Source: Sapria himalayana (taxonomy: Eukaryota > Streptophyta > Magnoliopsida > Malpighiales > Rafflesiaceae). From it: a stretch of DNA of 64,000 nt. Both the position numbers and the translations under genes were made by a program. How positions within the stretch are numbered: position 1 is the first letter of the stretch; every line of letters starts with the position of its first letter. The stretch lies in the NCBI GenBank assembly GCA_029783825.1, contig JAREIK010002979.1, positions 100,104 to 164,103 on the forward strand, given 5' to 3'. A model generated the notes under the pieces. That model was not told where the DNA came from. It searched no databases and worked only from the letters and a program-made list of their open reading frames with translations. Positions 1-12,815 of this stretch are shown piece after piece.

Positions 1-668
1 AGAGATAGGTATATAGATAGCTAGAAATAGATAGAAAGATATCTATATATATAGATAGATATATAGAAATATACATAGATATATATATTTATATGTATAT
101 ATATATATATATAGCAGATAGATAGATAGATAGACAAATAGACAAACAGATAGATGACAGATAAATAGTTAGATAGATAGGTAAATATATAGATAGACAA
201 ATTGATAGATAAATACTTATATAGGTAGATAAATATATAGATATATAGATAGAAATAAAAAAAGAAATAAATAAAGAAAGAAAGATAAATAGATAGATAG
301 TAGATATAAATAGATATATAGATAGATATATAGTTAGATAGAATGATATATAGATATATAGATAGATTAATCGATCGATAGATAGATATATAAATAGATA
401 GACAAGTAGATTGACCTACAAATAGGCGGATAGATAGAAATATATATATACATATTAGATAGACAACTAGATAGATAGACATATATACAATTAGACAGAT
501 ATACAGATAGATATGTAGAGGTTTATACAACTATATATATATATACACATATCAATAGAAAGAAAGAAATATAGATAGATAGATAGATAAATAGATATAT
601 AAATAGATAGATAAATAGATAGATAAATAGATAGGTAGATAGATAGGTAGAAATGTAGATAAAATTCT
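1..668. repeat. Degenerate (GATA)n array, block 1a
   Basis: Imperfect GATA repeats read on the plus strand, interrupted by ATAT runs and variants such as GATAAATA and GACAAATA. The block runs off the left edge of the window. The open frame on the minus strand is a by-product, because TATC repeats lack stops in all three frames. The repeat changes strand at about 655-675, where block 1b begins. Confidence 0.95.
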
Positions 669-2717
669 GATACATCTATCTATCTATCTATGTGTCTTTC
701 TATCTGTCGATATTTTTATATATCTATATGTACATCTATCTCTGTATCTATCTCTCTGTTTATCTATCTATTTATCTATCTATTTTTATATATCTATATA
801 TCTATGTATCTATCTTTCTATCTATATATCATCTCTATTTGTCTATCTATTTGTTTATCTATCTGTCTATCTATCTTTCTATCTACATATCTTTCTATCT
901 AACTATCTATCTATCTATTTATCTATATATCTGTTTATTTATCTATCAATCTATTTGTCTATATATCGGTCTATCTTATTATCTATATATATGTTTATCT
1001 ATCTATCTATCAGTCAATTAATCTGTCTATTTTACTATCTTTTTATCTATCTATCTATCTATCTAAGTGTCTATCTGTCTATTTATCTTTCTATCTATCT
1101 ATTTATTCTTCTATCTATATATCTTTATCTATTTTTCTAAAAACATGTATAACACTCTGTCTATATATCTATTTATCTATCTTTCTATCTTTTTGTTTTT
1201 CAATCTCTCTATAAATCTATCAAACAATCAATCTATTAATCTATCTATCAATCTTTAAATCAATGTATCTATTAATCTATCTATTAAAATTATTCTCTGT
1301 ATATCTATCTATCTATCTTTTTATCAATATATCTATCAATCTATTTGTCTATCTTTCTATCTATTTATTTATCTATATTTCTATCTATCTCTCTATCTAT
1401 TTATCTATCTATCTATCTAATTATCGATCTATCTAATTATCTATCTATCTTTCTTTCTATCTATATATCTAACAGTCTATTTGTATATCTATCTTTCTTT
1501 CAATCTCTTTGTCAATCTGTCTATCAATATATATTTCTACACACACACACACATATATATATATATCATTCTATCAATCTATATATTTATCTATTTGTCT
1601 ATCTATTTGTCTATCTATTTGTCTTTTTATCCGTCTATCTATCTGTCTATCGATTTCTCTATCTATCTTTCTATTTACTATTAGTCAATCAATAAATCAA
1701 TCTAACTATCTATCTATCTATCTATCTATCAATTTATCTATCTATTTATCTATTTAAATGTCTATCTATCTATCTATATATTTATCTCTCAGTGTGATAA
1801 TCTATCTAACTATCTATTTAGCTATCTTTATATATAACTATCTATATATCCATCCATCTATCTATCTATATGTTTTACTATTTCTCAATCTTTTCCTCTA
1901 TCTATCTTTCATTCTATCTTACTATCAATCTATCTATAAATCTCTCTATCAATCTATCTATCAAACTATTTTTTAATCAATCAATCAATCTAACTATCTA
2001 TCTACCAATCTATCTATCTACCTATCTATCATCTTTTTCTCTCTATCTACTTATCTATCTATCTATCAATCTCTCTATTAATCTATCTATTAATCTATTA
2101 ATAATCAATCTATCTATCCATCTATTTATTTCTTTATTTATTTGACTATCTATCAGTATATATATCTATGATTCTATTTATCAATTTGTTAGTATTTATA
2201 TATATCTATCAATCAACCAATTTGTATATTTATATATTTGTTTATCAATCAATCATTCATTCATTCAATCTATCTGTATATTTATCTGTCAATCAATCTA
2301 TCTATCTCTCTATCACTTCTATCTATCTATCTATTTTTTTGTTATCTTTCTATCAATCTGTAGTTTTATTTCTCTATCTTTCTATCTATATATCTATCTA
2401 TTTGTCAATCTATCTATCTTTATATCTATCTATCTTTTAACATATCTATCTTTCTATCTATCTATCTGCCTATCTATCTGTCTTTCAATATATTGATCTA
2501 TATGTCTATCTTTATGTATTCCTATTTATCTACCTACCTATCTATCTATCTATATAGTTTTCTATCTTTCTATGTATCTATCTATATATCTATATGTCTA
2601 TATATTTGTCTATCTATTTGTATATCTATCTGTATATCTATCTATCTATCTATTTGTCTATCTATCTATTTATCTATCTATTATCTATCTATCTATCTAT
2701 TTATCTATCTATTTATC

Positions 2718-2748
<31 letters not shown>

Positions 2749-4138
2749 CTATTTATCTATCTATCTATCTTTCTATCTATCTATCTGACTATCTATCTAT
2801 CTATATTATTAACAATCTCTCTATAAATCTAACTATTAATCTATGTATCAATCTATCTATTAAACTTTCTATCATTCTATCTATCTTTTTGTCTTTCAAC
2901 CTATCTACATATATATCTATCAATCTATCTATCTACCTATCTATCTATTAATATGTCTATCTATCTATTTATCTATTTGTCTGTCTATCTATCTATCTAT
3001 CTATCTATCTATTTGTCTATCTATCTATCTTTCTATCTATTTATGTATCTATATGTCTTTTTGTCTCTTTATCTCTTTGTCTATTTATATGTATATCTGT
3101 CTATCTATATATATCTCTATCAATATAATATCTTTATCTATCTATCTTTGTATCTATCTTTCTATCAATTTTTTATTTTTCTGTCGATTAATTTGTTTAT
3201 AAATCTATCTATCAATCTATATATCATTCTATATATCAATCTTTTTAAGAATCTATCTATATATCTATCAATCTATATATCTGTCTATCTATCTATCTTC
3301 TTATCTGTCTATCAATTTGTCTATCTATGTTTCTAGCAATCTGTCAATAAATCTTTCTATCAATCTATCTTTCTATCTAACTATATATCTATATATCTAT
3401 ATATCTATTTTTCTATCTTTTTGTCTATCTAACTATCTATCTATTGATTTATCTATCATTCTATCTCTTTATCTATCACTCTTTATATATATATATATAT
3501 ATATATATATCTATCTATCTTTATTTCTTTCTATCTATCTATCTGTCAAACTTTCTATTTGTCAATCTATTTGTCATTCTATCTATCTGTATATCTATCT
3601 TCTATATATATGTCTATCTATTTGTCTGTCTATCTGTCTATCTATTTGTCTTTCTATATATCGATCTAACTATCTATCTATCTATTTGTTTATCTATTTG
3701 TCTATCTTTCTATCTAATAGTTTATCTATTTGTCTATCTATCTATATATTTATTTATCTGTCTATCTGTCTGTCTATCTATTAACCTATCTATCTATCTA
3801 CCTATCTATTTGTCTATATATATGTCTATCTATCCTTCTATCTTTCTATCTTTCAATTTGTCATCTATCTATCTATCTAACTATCTATATGTCTATCTAT
3901 CTCTTTATCTATTTGTATATCTATATGTCTATCTATGTGTCTATCTTTTTATCAATCAATCTATTTATCAATTATCAATCTGTCTATCAATCTATCTATC
4001 TATATGTCTATCTATATATCGATCTATCTATCTAACTATCAATTAATCTATCTATCTATCTATTTTTCTATCTATCTATTTTTCTATCTATCTATCTATC
4101 TATTAATGTATTTGTCTATTTATCTATATAACTATATG
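669..4138. repeat. Degenerate (TATC)n array, block 1b
   Basis: About 3.5 kb of imperfect TATC repeat on the plus strand, the reverse of block 1a. It includes pure stretches (for example about 2690-2790), diverged stretches rich in CAATC and TTTATC variants, a short CA run near 1541-1556 and a TA run near 3487-3510. It ends exactly where a CACTA-type terminus begins at 4139. All long open frames here translate to Ser-Ile-Tyr-Leu repeats and are not genes. Confidence 0.95.
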
Positions 4139-5175
4139 CACCACAAGAAAATATCGAATGAGCTAGGGAATTTTTGCTAGGGTTAAAATCCCTAGCTAAT
4201 TATCGAGGGATTATCAAGGGAATAACAAATAATTTTTGATTTTACTTTAAATTAAAAATTTGCAACGGATTAGTGATGGATTAATAATGGAAATGTTCGA
4301 TTTAAAATATTGTGTTGCTAATATTTTCGTAGATTTCTACACAAAAAAAGCACGGAATTTTGCGATGGATTTAGTGATGGTATATCTCTATCTAATTAGA
4401 TTGAGACTTAATCTATTACTAAATAATTATCTGAATTTTTTTTACTTTTTATATTTTATTACAAGTGATTAATCCTTAAATTTTATTTTTCACAAAATAT
4501 ATCCATTTAGCTAGGTATTTTTCCCTAACTATTTGGGTTGGGGATAATTTTCATCACTATTCTTTAATGATTTAATTTTTTTATATATTATTTATTTTAA
4601 TATTTTATTTAATTTTGTATATTAAAGATACGTATTCATTGGTCTATTGATGAGCGATCCTTGAAAGTCACATTCTCTTTGTATAATTATAAAAATAGGT
4701 TATTATGAACAAATAATGTAAAAAATATATAAATGCAAAAAATTTAATATTAATAAAGACTACAATACTATTAATAAAGACTGCAATAACTATTAATAAA
4801 GATTATAATAACATTAAATTATTAATTCTATAATTTTAAAAATTTTTAAAGATATTTTAAATACTAAATGAACATATATTAAAATTTCTACGAATAAAAA
4901 GATTAAATAATTCATTGTATAATAAAATATAATAATTAACGAAAAAACTAGTAAATATTAATATTATTTTAACTATAAAAAATATTGTTATGCCTAAAAA
5001 ACATTTTTTAAAAAATAATTACTAACAAATTTAAAAATTTTAAATTATAAAAAAAATTACTAATTTTTCATAATATTTAAATGAAAATAAATTGATATTT
5101 AAAGATAAATACAAAGATATTCGCCCCTATTGAAATTTATAAGAACTAAATAATTGAGTTAAATTTATCTCTAAA
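4139..5175 (+). mobile_element. CACTA-family A-type end, truncated
   Basis: Begins CACCACAAGAAAATATCG, one substitution from the usual plant CACTACAAGAAAAT terminus. It continues with TAGCTAGGGA-type motifs and GATGGATTTAGCGA-type subterminal repeats. The following 1 kb (a GATGAGCGATCCTTGAAAG-like stretch near 4650, then AT-rich DNA to a CCCCTATTGAAATTTATAAG-like stretch near 5125) is shared with 38552-40260 and, inverted, with 27780-29012. No partner B end with a matching 3-bp duplication was found; the left flank is ATG. The element appears cut off before array block 2. Confidence 0.75.
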
Positions 5176-5332
5176 ATACCCCCAATCCGAGTTGATCTTT
5201 AGAGCCAAAAACATTTTTTTATCTCTAATGATTAATAGGACTAGGTACAGGAATGTCTTGCCACACAGGAGGGTCAATGTCGAGCATTGAGCATGCTCGA
5301 TATTTGGTACAATTTTAAAATTTAAAACACTT
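5176..5332. other. Short unassigned linker before array block 2
   Basis: Non-repetitive sequence between the truncated A-type end and the second tetranucleotide array. It contains a small palindrome, GAGCATGCTC, at 5289-5298. No gene or transposon end is visible. Confidence 0.4.
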
Positions 5333-5706
5333 TATCTATCTATCTATCTACCTATCTATCTATCTATCTATCTATATATTTTTCTGTTTATCTATCTATC
5401 TACTATTTATTTGTCGATCTATCTATCTATTTATTTGTCTAACTATCTATTTGTCTATTTGTCAATCTGTTTATCTTTTTATATGTTTATTTGTCTATCT
5501 ATTTATTTATCTATCTATTTGTTATCAAACTTTCAATCAATCAATCTATCTATCTATGGATTTGTCAATTTGTCAATCTGTCTATCTGTCTTTATGTTAA
5601 TAATCAATCTATCTACCTTTCTTCTATTTGATTATTTCTCTATCTACTTATCTATTTATTTTTTTATCTATCGAACCATTTATCTATCTATCTATCTATC
5701 CATCAT

Positions 5707-5741
<35 letters not shown>

Positions 5742-6652
5742 CTATCTATCAAAATGCCTATTTATTTATCTATCTATCTTTCTATATGTTTATCTGTCTA
5801 TATAATTTTTTTATCTATCTATTTTTCTGTCTATCTATTTATTTGTCTATCTGTCTATCTATCTATATATCTTTCTATTTATCTATCTGACTATCTATAT
5901 ATCTAACTATCTCTCTATCTATCTATCTATCTCTCAATTTATCTATCTATCTTTCTTTCTTTCAATTTATCTATCTATCTATCTCTCAATTTATCTATCT
6001 ATCTATTTATCTATCTATCTATCTTTGTATCTTTCTATCTGTCTATTTATCTATTTCTCTATCTGTCTATCTATGTATGTGTCTCTATACAATGTGTCTA
6101 TGTGTATATCTATCTATCTATCTATCTATTTGTCTATATGTCTATCTATCTGTCTATCTGTCTATCTGGCTATCTATCTATCTATCTATATGTCTATATT
6201 TCTATTTATCTAAGTATCTATCTATATATATATGTGCCTATCTGTGTGTTTGTCTAATATTTTATCTATCTACTTATCTATCTATCTATCTATCTATCTG
6301 TCTAATCTATCAATATTTGTATCTATTTATCTATCTATCTATTTATCTATCTATCTATTTATTTGCCAATTTGTTTATCTCTATATCTTTATATCTATCT
6401 ATCTATCTATATCTTTATTTGGCTATCTATCTATCCATTTGTCTATCTATTTATATGTCTATCTTTCTATATCTCTATATACCTATCTATCTATCTAATT
6501 ATCTAACTATCTATCCATCTGTATATCTATCTATCTATCTGTCAAACTATCTATCTATCTAATTATTTTTCTTTATATGTATCAATCTTTTTATATATCT
6601 ATCTATCTATATGCTTATCTATCTATCACTTAGTCTATATAGCTACCCATCT
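5333..6652. repeat. Degenerate (TATC)n array, block 2
   Basis: TATC repeats on the plus strand, including a TG dinucleotide run at about 5719-5742 and TATC/TGTC mixed stretches. The block ends directly against a B-type CACTA terminus at 6653. Open frames in it are Ser-Ile-Tyr-Leu artefacts. Confidence 0.95.
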
Positions 6653-7079
6653 CACTACAAAAAAGCACAAATAGTTAGAGAAATTTCCCTAGCTATTTGG
6701 GCTTATTCCATCACTAAAATATAATTATGATGGAATTACTAGAGAAATTATCCCAAGCTAAAGTGCATGTCACAAATTATTAATGAGAAAACTAAATTCC
6801 TTACCAAATTTTTTAACGTCAAAAATTCCCTAGCTAATTATATTTTTTCTTGTTAATTTTGATTGTAATTATAAGTTACAGATAAGTCTCTAGCTAAATT
6901 AGACAGTAAAAAATCCCTAGCTATTTTAATTCCAAAATTATTTTCACAATTTTAATTTTTTTACCAAAAAATTGATTTCATATTTTTAAGTTTTTATATT
7001 AAATTTAATAAAAACATAAAATATAAACCAATATATATAATTAACAAAAAATAAAAGTAGTTAATATATTATTCGGATA

Positions 7080-7440
7080 CAATTTGTTACATAGTTAAAA
7101 CAAAAACATAACAATATTTTATTACACCTTCTTCTTCTTCAATGTTGATGAAGCCTATGTGGCGCAGAGCTACATTTTTGAATTGTGAGCCACCACCAGA
7201 GAAAGTGAGATATTCGGATATAACTTTAACCCTTTTCTAATGTCCCTTCACTTCTGCAAGCTTCATATGGGGAACATTATGGCATCATATCCGTATGAAA
7301 TTTAAACCAATAAATCAAATTAAAATAAATAAATAAAAAAAGTTTTATTTTGATAAATATATGGTAAAATTATGCAATACAACTTATACCTTATATATAA
7401 TACTATAGTATATATGTACATATATACTGCAAAAACAACA
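7080..7440 (-). repeat. B-proximal unit, single copy in W
   Basis: Inverted relative to its counterparts at 16830-17300 and 50405-53660. It contains the TTGATAAATATA and TATAGTATATATGTACATAT stretches typical of this unit and lies just inside the B end, as in the other elements. No coding content was recognised. Confidence 0.5.
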
Positions 7441-7449
7441 GATTCAAAT

Positions 7450-7660
7450 CCACAACCTTGATGTCCCTAGCCATAACGTCATATTCATTGCCAACGAGAT
7501 CACCAGATCCCATAGATTCCAAAATATCAAATGATAAAATCATAGTTCAAGGGAGGAATTGCATTAGGCACCTATGAAATGTTAGAAATGCACATTTAGT
7601 AATTATCTAGTATTCACTGCTTGATAGAGCTACCTTTAACTCGCATATCTAAAAACACAT
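7450..7660 (-). pseudogene. Unidentified exon-like segment (copy in W)
   Basis: On the minus strand a TTTCATAG/TTTCAG-like acceptor precedes a segment reading, after a stop, GSGDLVGNEYDVMARD. The same peptide stretch occurs in element Y at about 22160-22355 as SGDLVGNESDVMARE, with an open frame running longer there. Conservation of the peptide and of the splice-like border suggests an old exon, either of a transposon accessory gene or of a captured host gene. I cannot name the family. A stop interrupts the W copy. Confidence 0.4.
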
Positions 7661-8039
7661 ATCTAAAAACTCATTATCTAGTAGTATTCACAGTAAATAT
7701 GTTTATATCATATTAAACTATAAATTTTTTTAAAAAATAAAGCTTTGTGAATAGGAATGTGCCTTAGGCACTACCAAGGCTAGGAATTCCTTGCCTTGGT
7801 AGTTTATGACACACACAATGCAAACATGTGGACTATTACATATGTATGCACACATGAAATGTAATATTATAATATATGTTTCTCTCTCTCTCTTTAGCTC
7901 ATTAACATCTAAAAATCTTAATATATAAATTAATAGAACATATAAATGTAAAATGTGAATATATAATTCTCATTGTATTAAGTCAACTCACATATGTTAA
8001 TGTCCATTACCATCTAGCTCATTACCATCTGCCTAGATA

Positions 8040-8165
8040 TCAAAGTTTATATCACATAGCTTCACTACTTGCTCCTGAGTAATCATAGGTTGCAAGAAGT
8101 CCCTATTATCTTGCTAAATCAAACTTGTTGAAAAAAAATCAAGAGCTAATAGTGAACGAATACAT
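8040..8165 (-). pseudogene. Coding-like stretch next to the peptidase fragment
   Basis: Continuing in the same minus-strand frame after GAPGGT, the sequence reads LLALDFFSTSLI, a stop, then QDNRDFLQPMITQEQVVKLC. The composition is protein-like, but it does not follow the tripeptidyl peptidase II order as I know it. It may be a second captured piece or a scrambled join. Function unknown. Confidence 0.3.
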
Positions 8166-8170
8166 GATAT

Positions 8171-8475
8171 GGTACCACCAGGGGCACCAACGGTGCTTAA
8201 TGCTAGACAACTATTGATAGTACTACTAAAAAACACATAATGGTGCTTGCTCACCACCTACTCACAATTCAGGTCAAATAAAAATAGGCTTAGAAACACA
8301 GAATGTGGAACAACATGAGAATCAATTGTTAATAGCTATAACTTAAACTTCATTAACAAGATCAATAAAATGACCATATTCTAGAACTAAACTGGGCTCG
8401 TCATAGCTCATATTGATGAGATCGCATTTATGCTGCATAAAAGCAAGTGTTTTCACCATTTGAGTGTCATTATCT
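8171..8475 (-). pseudogene. Captured fragment of tripeptidyl peptidase II
   Basis: Two minus-strand pieces match plant tripeptidyl peptidase II, a giant subtilisin-like (S8) serine exopeptidase. The first, 8475-8349, is an uninterrupted frame of 42 codons containing HKCDLINMSYDEPS and ending FIDLVNE. The second, about 8215-8168, reads LALSTVGAPGGT. In the intact enzyme these lie close together, either side of the oxyanion-hole Asn region (SAGNNGPALSTVGAPGGT). Here they are separated by intron-like DNA, and the SAGNNGP segment is damaged. Catalytic Asp, His and Ser regions are absent, so the fragment cannot encode a peptidase. It lies inside element W, which suggests transposon capture. Assignment rests on recalled family motifs rather than a search. 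Confidence 0.72.
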
Positions 8476-8866
8476 AGAGTAAATATGAACGACTAATAAA
8501 AGCTAGCTGACCTCCATTATAGTCTACCATGCAATAATAGGGTGCCACATCTTGTAGCTGTATGGCATGTGCCATGTGATAGTGTTAGAGTGGATGTGTG
8601 TGTAGAAAGGTTGTGGGCAGTTATATGCATGTAGTGTGGCATTTTTTGTGAGGAAGTGTGGGCAATAATGAAAATAGTGTGTTATGGCAGTGTACAAAAT
8701 AAATATAGTGCTGAAAAATTAAAAATAAAATAATAAAAAATGATTAAGTGTGTGGGTTATATTTTGGCTAATAGGTATTTTAGCTACACCAATTTGTGTT
8801 GGCTCTCACTAAAGGAAGTAATCTGGCTTTCTTCTGGTCACTTCTAGCTCTCCTCTTCTTGGTGCA

Positions 8867-8932
8867 GGCTCAAACTGCATCAATTTTAAGGCTCAAACTG
8901 CATCAATTCTAAGGCTCAAACTGCATCAACAC
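8867..8932. repeat. 23-bp tandem repeat, about three copies
   Basis: GGCTCAAACTGCATCAA begins at 8867, 8890 and 8913, giving a 23-bp period with almost no divergence. It is a small minisatellite inside element W with no visible function. Confidence 0.9.
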
Positions 8933-8974
8933 ATATACATAAACTCTCATTTCTCAACAGAAACATTTCAAAAG

Positions 8975-9069
8975 AAAAATCAAAATCAAAATCAAAATCA
9001 AAAACAAAATCAAAAATACAATCAAAAACAAAATTAAAAACAAAAGTAAAAAAAAAATCAAAAACAATT
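8975..9069. repeat. AAAATC-type hexanucleotide microsatellite
   Basis: A run of AAAATC units drifting to AAAAAC and AAAATA. It produces an artefactual Phe-Asp-rich open frame on the minus strand. Confidence 0.85.
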
Positions 9070-9124
9070 ATCAAAACCTGTATGGACAAGTGACACTTGA
9101 AGTCATCAACTTCCAAAATAGTTG

Positions 9125-9175
9125 CCATGTTTGCACAGCAGATGTCCTACAAAGAATCATGGTTAGGTTAGTTAG
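9125..9175 (+). pseudogene. Possible transposase C-terminal remnant
   Basis: ACAGCAGATGTCCTA at about 9136 is identical to a stretch near 49930 in the C-terminal part of the transposase of element X. Similarity continues weakly beyond it. The match is short, so this may be a remnant of the same exon rather than a certain one. Confidence 0.4.
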
Positions 9176-9629
9176 CCAAGCAAAGAACAAAACTAGAATT
9201 AAGAACAACGATGCCGCCAAATAAATCTCTTCCTATTTAGCTACACATATAAAAAATCATGTGCCCGAAAGTTGCTCATTATTCCTTCTTCATGAAGTGA
9301 GTAGATAAGAGCCTTGAGATTCCAAATCCAGTGAAAGACTTGCAGTGAAGTAGCTCTTTCAACTTATCATCGCATATTATTTTTTCTATCTGATGGATCT
9401 TTTTTAAAAACAAAAAAATTTAATGATTAATTGAAATTGAAGAATAGAACCATATATTATCATCGGGGGGAGGTGAAGACAATGAATGTTGGCATACTTG
9501 TAGATTATTTTTTTATAAAGTCTCACATCTTCTTTACAACATCAGAATGAGATAATGCATCTTAACATATACCAAAACATTTATAAGAGCATATGAAAGA
9601 GAAATAAGAAGCTAGATATCTAGAATTAA

Positions 9630-9670
9630 CTTTGTATACATTTATGTATAACTATATATAACTACTTATA

Positions 9671-9729
<59 letters not shown>

Positions 9730-10725
9730 CTATAATTTTAACTATATAAATCTATTTATAACTAAATATAATATAGGTATAAGAACATATAACTATAAAT
9801 AATTGTCTTTTACTATATGTATAACTTTAATGACATTATAAATAACTATATTTAAATATATAATTAACAAAATATATGTAATATACAATTTTATTTATTA
9901 GTATATAAAAATGTATTTAAATATATCTATGCCTATACATAACTATAAGTATAAATATATTAAATTATATAAAATATATATATACCTTCATGTATAAATA
10001 TAAGTATAACTATATATGTAATTATATGTATAACCACATGTAATTATATATATAGTTACATGTATAACAACATACAACATTATGTTTAACTATATGTGGA
10101 TAACTATATATAAATATTTGTATAACAATATAAAACTCTATATATCTAAATATAACTATATTTGTAACTATGTATACATATATGTAAATCTATAAATTTG
10201 TTTATAACTTTGTATACATTTATGTATAACTACATATAACTACTTGTAGGAATATATATATATATATATATATATAACTATATTTTTAACAATATAAATC
10301 CATTTATACCTAAAAATAATATGGGTATAATAACATATAATTATAAATAATTGTCTTTTACTATATGTATAACTATAAAAACATTATACATAACTATATT
10401 TAATTATATAATTAAAATATTCTATATTTAATATACAATTTTATATATTAGTTTATAAAAATATATTTAACTATATCTATGCCTATACATAACTATATGT
10501 ATAAATATATTAAATTTTATGAAAAAATATATATACCTACATGTATAAATATAAGTATAACTATATGTGTAACTATATGTATAACCACATGTAACTATAT
10601 TTATAATTTCATGTATAACAATATACAACATTATGTTAACCTATGTGTAAAACTATATGTAAATATTTGTATAATTATATAAAAATTTATATAATTAAAT
10701 ATAGTTATATTTGTAACTATACTCT
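9630..10725. repeat. AT satellite, two units of about 548 bp
   Basis: Long stretch built from TATAACTATATGTATAAC-like words. A landmark, TTGTCTTTTACTATATG, recurs at 9803 and 10351, giving a period of about 548 bp. Each unit contains a pure TA run (9677-9727 and about 10253-10274). The same satellite is found at 43400-44830 in the same orientation and at 24300-25560 inverted. It appears to be an internal part of this CACTA family. Confidence 0.8.
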
Positions 10726-10730
10726 TTCTA

Positions 10731-11544
10731 TTCAAATTAGGGATATAGTGTTGAGATTAATAAGTTCAAAAAAGATTTTTTTTATTAAAGTTTGCATCTC
10801 TTAGAAGAGATTAATAAGTTGCACATTCATCTTATCAAACACTTATCTATCACAACCATCCTATGTATATTTTTTCTTATAAAAAGTAAACATTATGAAT
10901 TACTAATTGGGTAATTAATTATTTTTTTAATATTATTAATTTTTGTAGTCTAACATATATTTTTCTATTATACTTTATTTTGGTCAATTTTTTTAGTTTA
11001 TTAGTTAATATTCTTTAAAAAAAGTATCTTTCTTTTAAATTATAAATCATAAATTTCGAAAATAATTATATTTTTAGCAATTGATTTTTTCAATTTAATA
11101 TTAAAGGTACAAATTAAATATTTTATTTTTAATCTTTTATTTTTAAATTTTTTCCTCTCAAACATGTGCTATCTATCTAATTTTCAATTTAAATTTTTAA
11201 TACTTTCAATTATTAAGAAAATATTATCTATATATAGCATATATGAATGTATCTATTTTCATAGTTGTCCTGTCAGCTCATTTATAACCATAACAAGAAA
11301 ATATCAACTTAACATTGAATCTTAATGAAATTTTATAGATGTAACAAATTTAATTTACATCCCACTTATAAAACACATTCATTATAATACTTTAATATAT
11401 ATATCTTTATTGACATCAATATTATGTGTAAATGTTTTTTTCTTTTATGTAGACACCAAACCAACTATCAAAGAAATTATATTATGAATATTTTCTAAAT
11501 TGATAAATTCTCAGTAAAAATATTTTTAGGTCTAGACAAAATCC
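10731..11544. other. Unassigned AT-rich segment at a rearrangement junction
   Basis: No gene, repeat or transposon end that I can support. It separates the satellite of W from the truncated A-type sequence that starts at about 11545. A CATAACAAGAAAATATC-like word at 11289 resembles a CACTA terminus, but the sequence after it does not match the family. Confidence 0.4.
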
Positions 11545-12530
11545 ATCACTAATATTTTCGTAAATTTAACGCAAAGAAAAGCAGGGAATTTAGCGATAGA
11601 TTTAGGGACGTAATTTCCCTATCTAATTAGATCAAGACAAAATATGTAGTTAAATAATTATCTGAATTTATTTTTTTATAATTTTATATATAATTGGAAG
11701 TGATAATTCCTTAATTTTATATATAATTATCTGCATTTTGCTAGGGATTTTTCCCTAGCTATTTGGGCTTTTGATAATTTCTGTCGCAAATTTATGATAA
11801 TTTAATTTTGTTAGCATTATATATTTTAATATTTTTTGTAATTTTCTATATTAAGGTATGTCATTGTCTATAGATAAGTGATCCTTGAAAGACACAATCT
11901 CCTCGTATAATCATAAAAATAGGATATTTAAAAAAAATTTATAAATATATAAATATGAATAAAAATGTATATTAAATAAGATAAATAACTATTTTTTTGA
12001 TTAAAAATTAATTAAAAAATTATACAAAATATTTTTCTGATATTTTTAACTATGATATTTAAATATTTGTATTAAAAAACAATATATAATTTATTATTTA
12101 ATTATAATAAATTTGAAAATATTTTATTTAAAAAATAAACGTAAATAAAACTTACTACTAATAAAATGCTAAAATAAACAATTCTTTAATTAAATAAAAA
12201 AAATTATAAAAATATATGAATTAATGAATAAGCAAGTAAATATTAATATTATTCCTACAATCATAAAAATATTTATGATTGTAGGAATCTTTTAAAAAAA
12301 TAATGACTAAAAGATTTGAAAATTTTGAATTAAAAAAAATTCAAAATTTTTATAAAATTTAAAAGATAATAAATTGATATTTAAAGATTAATACTTAGAA
12401 GTTTTAATTACATCAAAAAAATTTTGATGATTTAAAAAATAAATATCTAAGTGTGGTTATTAAATGAACACTTCAAAGATTAAAATTTATAATGACTAAA
12501 TATTCAAATTTTATGCTTTTATAATTATTT
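11545..12530 (+). repeat. A-type subterminal sequence, terminus missing
   Basis: Starts at ATCCATCACTAATATTTTCG and matches the A end at about 4305 onward, including the TTAGCGATAGATTTAGGGA-like repeat and the TTTTCCCTAGCTATTTGGGC word. Its inner part is very close to the inverted A end of Y: compare 12395-12470 with 28020-27930, both holding TTTTAATTACATCAAAAAAA. Confidence 0.75.
12251..12288. repeat. Perfect 17-bp inverted repeat, 4-nt loop
   Basis: ATTCCTACAATCATAAA at 12251-12267 is followed, after AATA, by its exact reverse complement at 12272-12288. The equivalent position in the other A-type ends does not form such a hairpin, so it arose only in this copy. Confidence 0.85.
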
Positions 12531-12815
12531 CATATTATATTAATAATAAATAAATTGAGACATTAGAATTTAGACATTTCATGTGGGTTTAGGCCATTGG
12601 TAACTCTCTTCTTTAGTCTAGTGGCTGACAGCTTTCATTTGTAGCCTGTGAAACTTGTTCAGCCAACCTTTTTGGCATTCTTCGTGACGTTATTTGTAAA
12701 CAGGCAGGTGGTTACTGGTTGCCACTGGCTCATTCACAAACTCTGAAGGCACCATATCATATCTTTTGAAGGGAAATAGGTATTGGGTTATTGAATAGGG
12801 AATTAAGACGTCAAT

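Larger units (their letters stand above)
6653..10730 (-). mobile_element. CACTA-family element W, right part lost
   Basis: Starts with the B-type terminus CACTACAAAAAAGCACAAAT, followed by a near-perfect palindrome (TAGAGAAATTTCCCTAGCTA type) and repeated CTAGCTA motifs to about 6930. The interior matches element Y in several blocks: 7260-7440 with 20900-21140, 7450-7660 with 22235-22440, and 8575-8815 with 23755-23995. It also holds a tripeptidyl peptidase II fragment and an AT satellite. No A-type right end in the expected inverted orientation was found. The 10730 limit is only where recognised family DNA stops. The left flank is TCT. Confidence 0.7.

Noticed and set aside
11289..11305. CATAACAAGAAAATATC, resembling a CACTA terminus
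   Set aside because: The first bases differ and the following 250 bases do not match either end type; family similarity starts only at about 11545.
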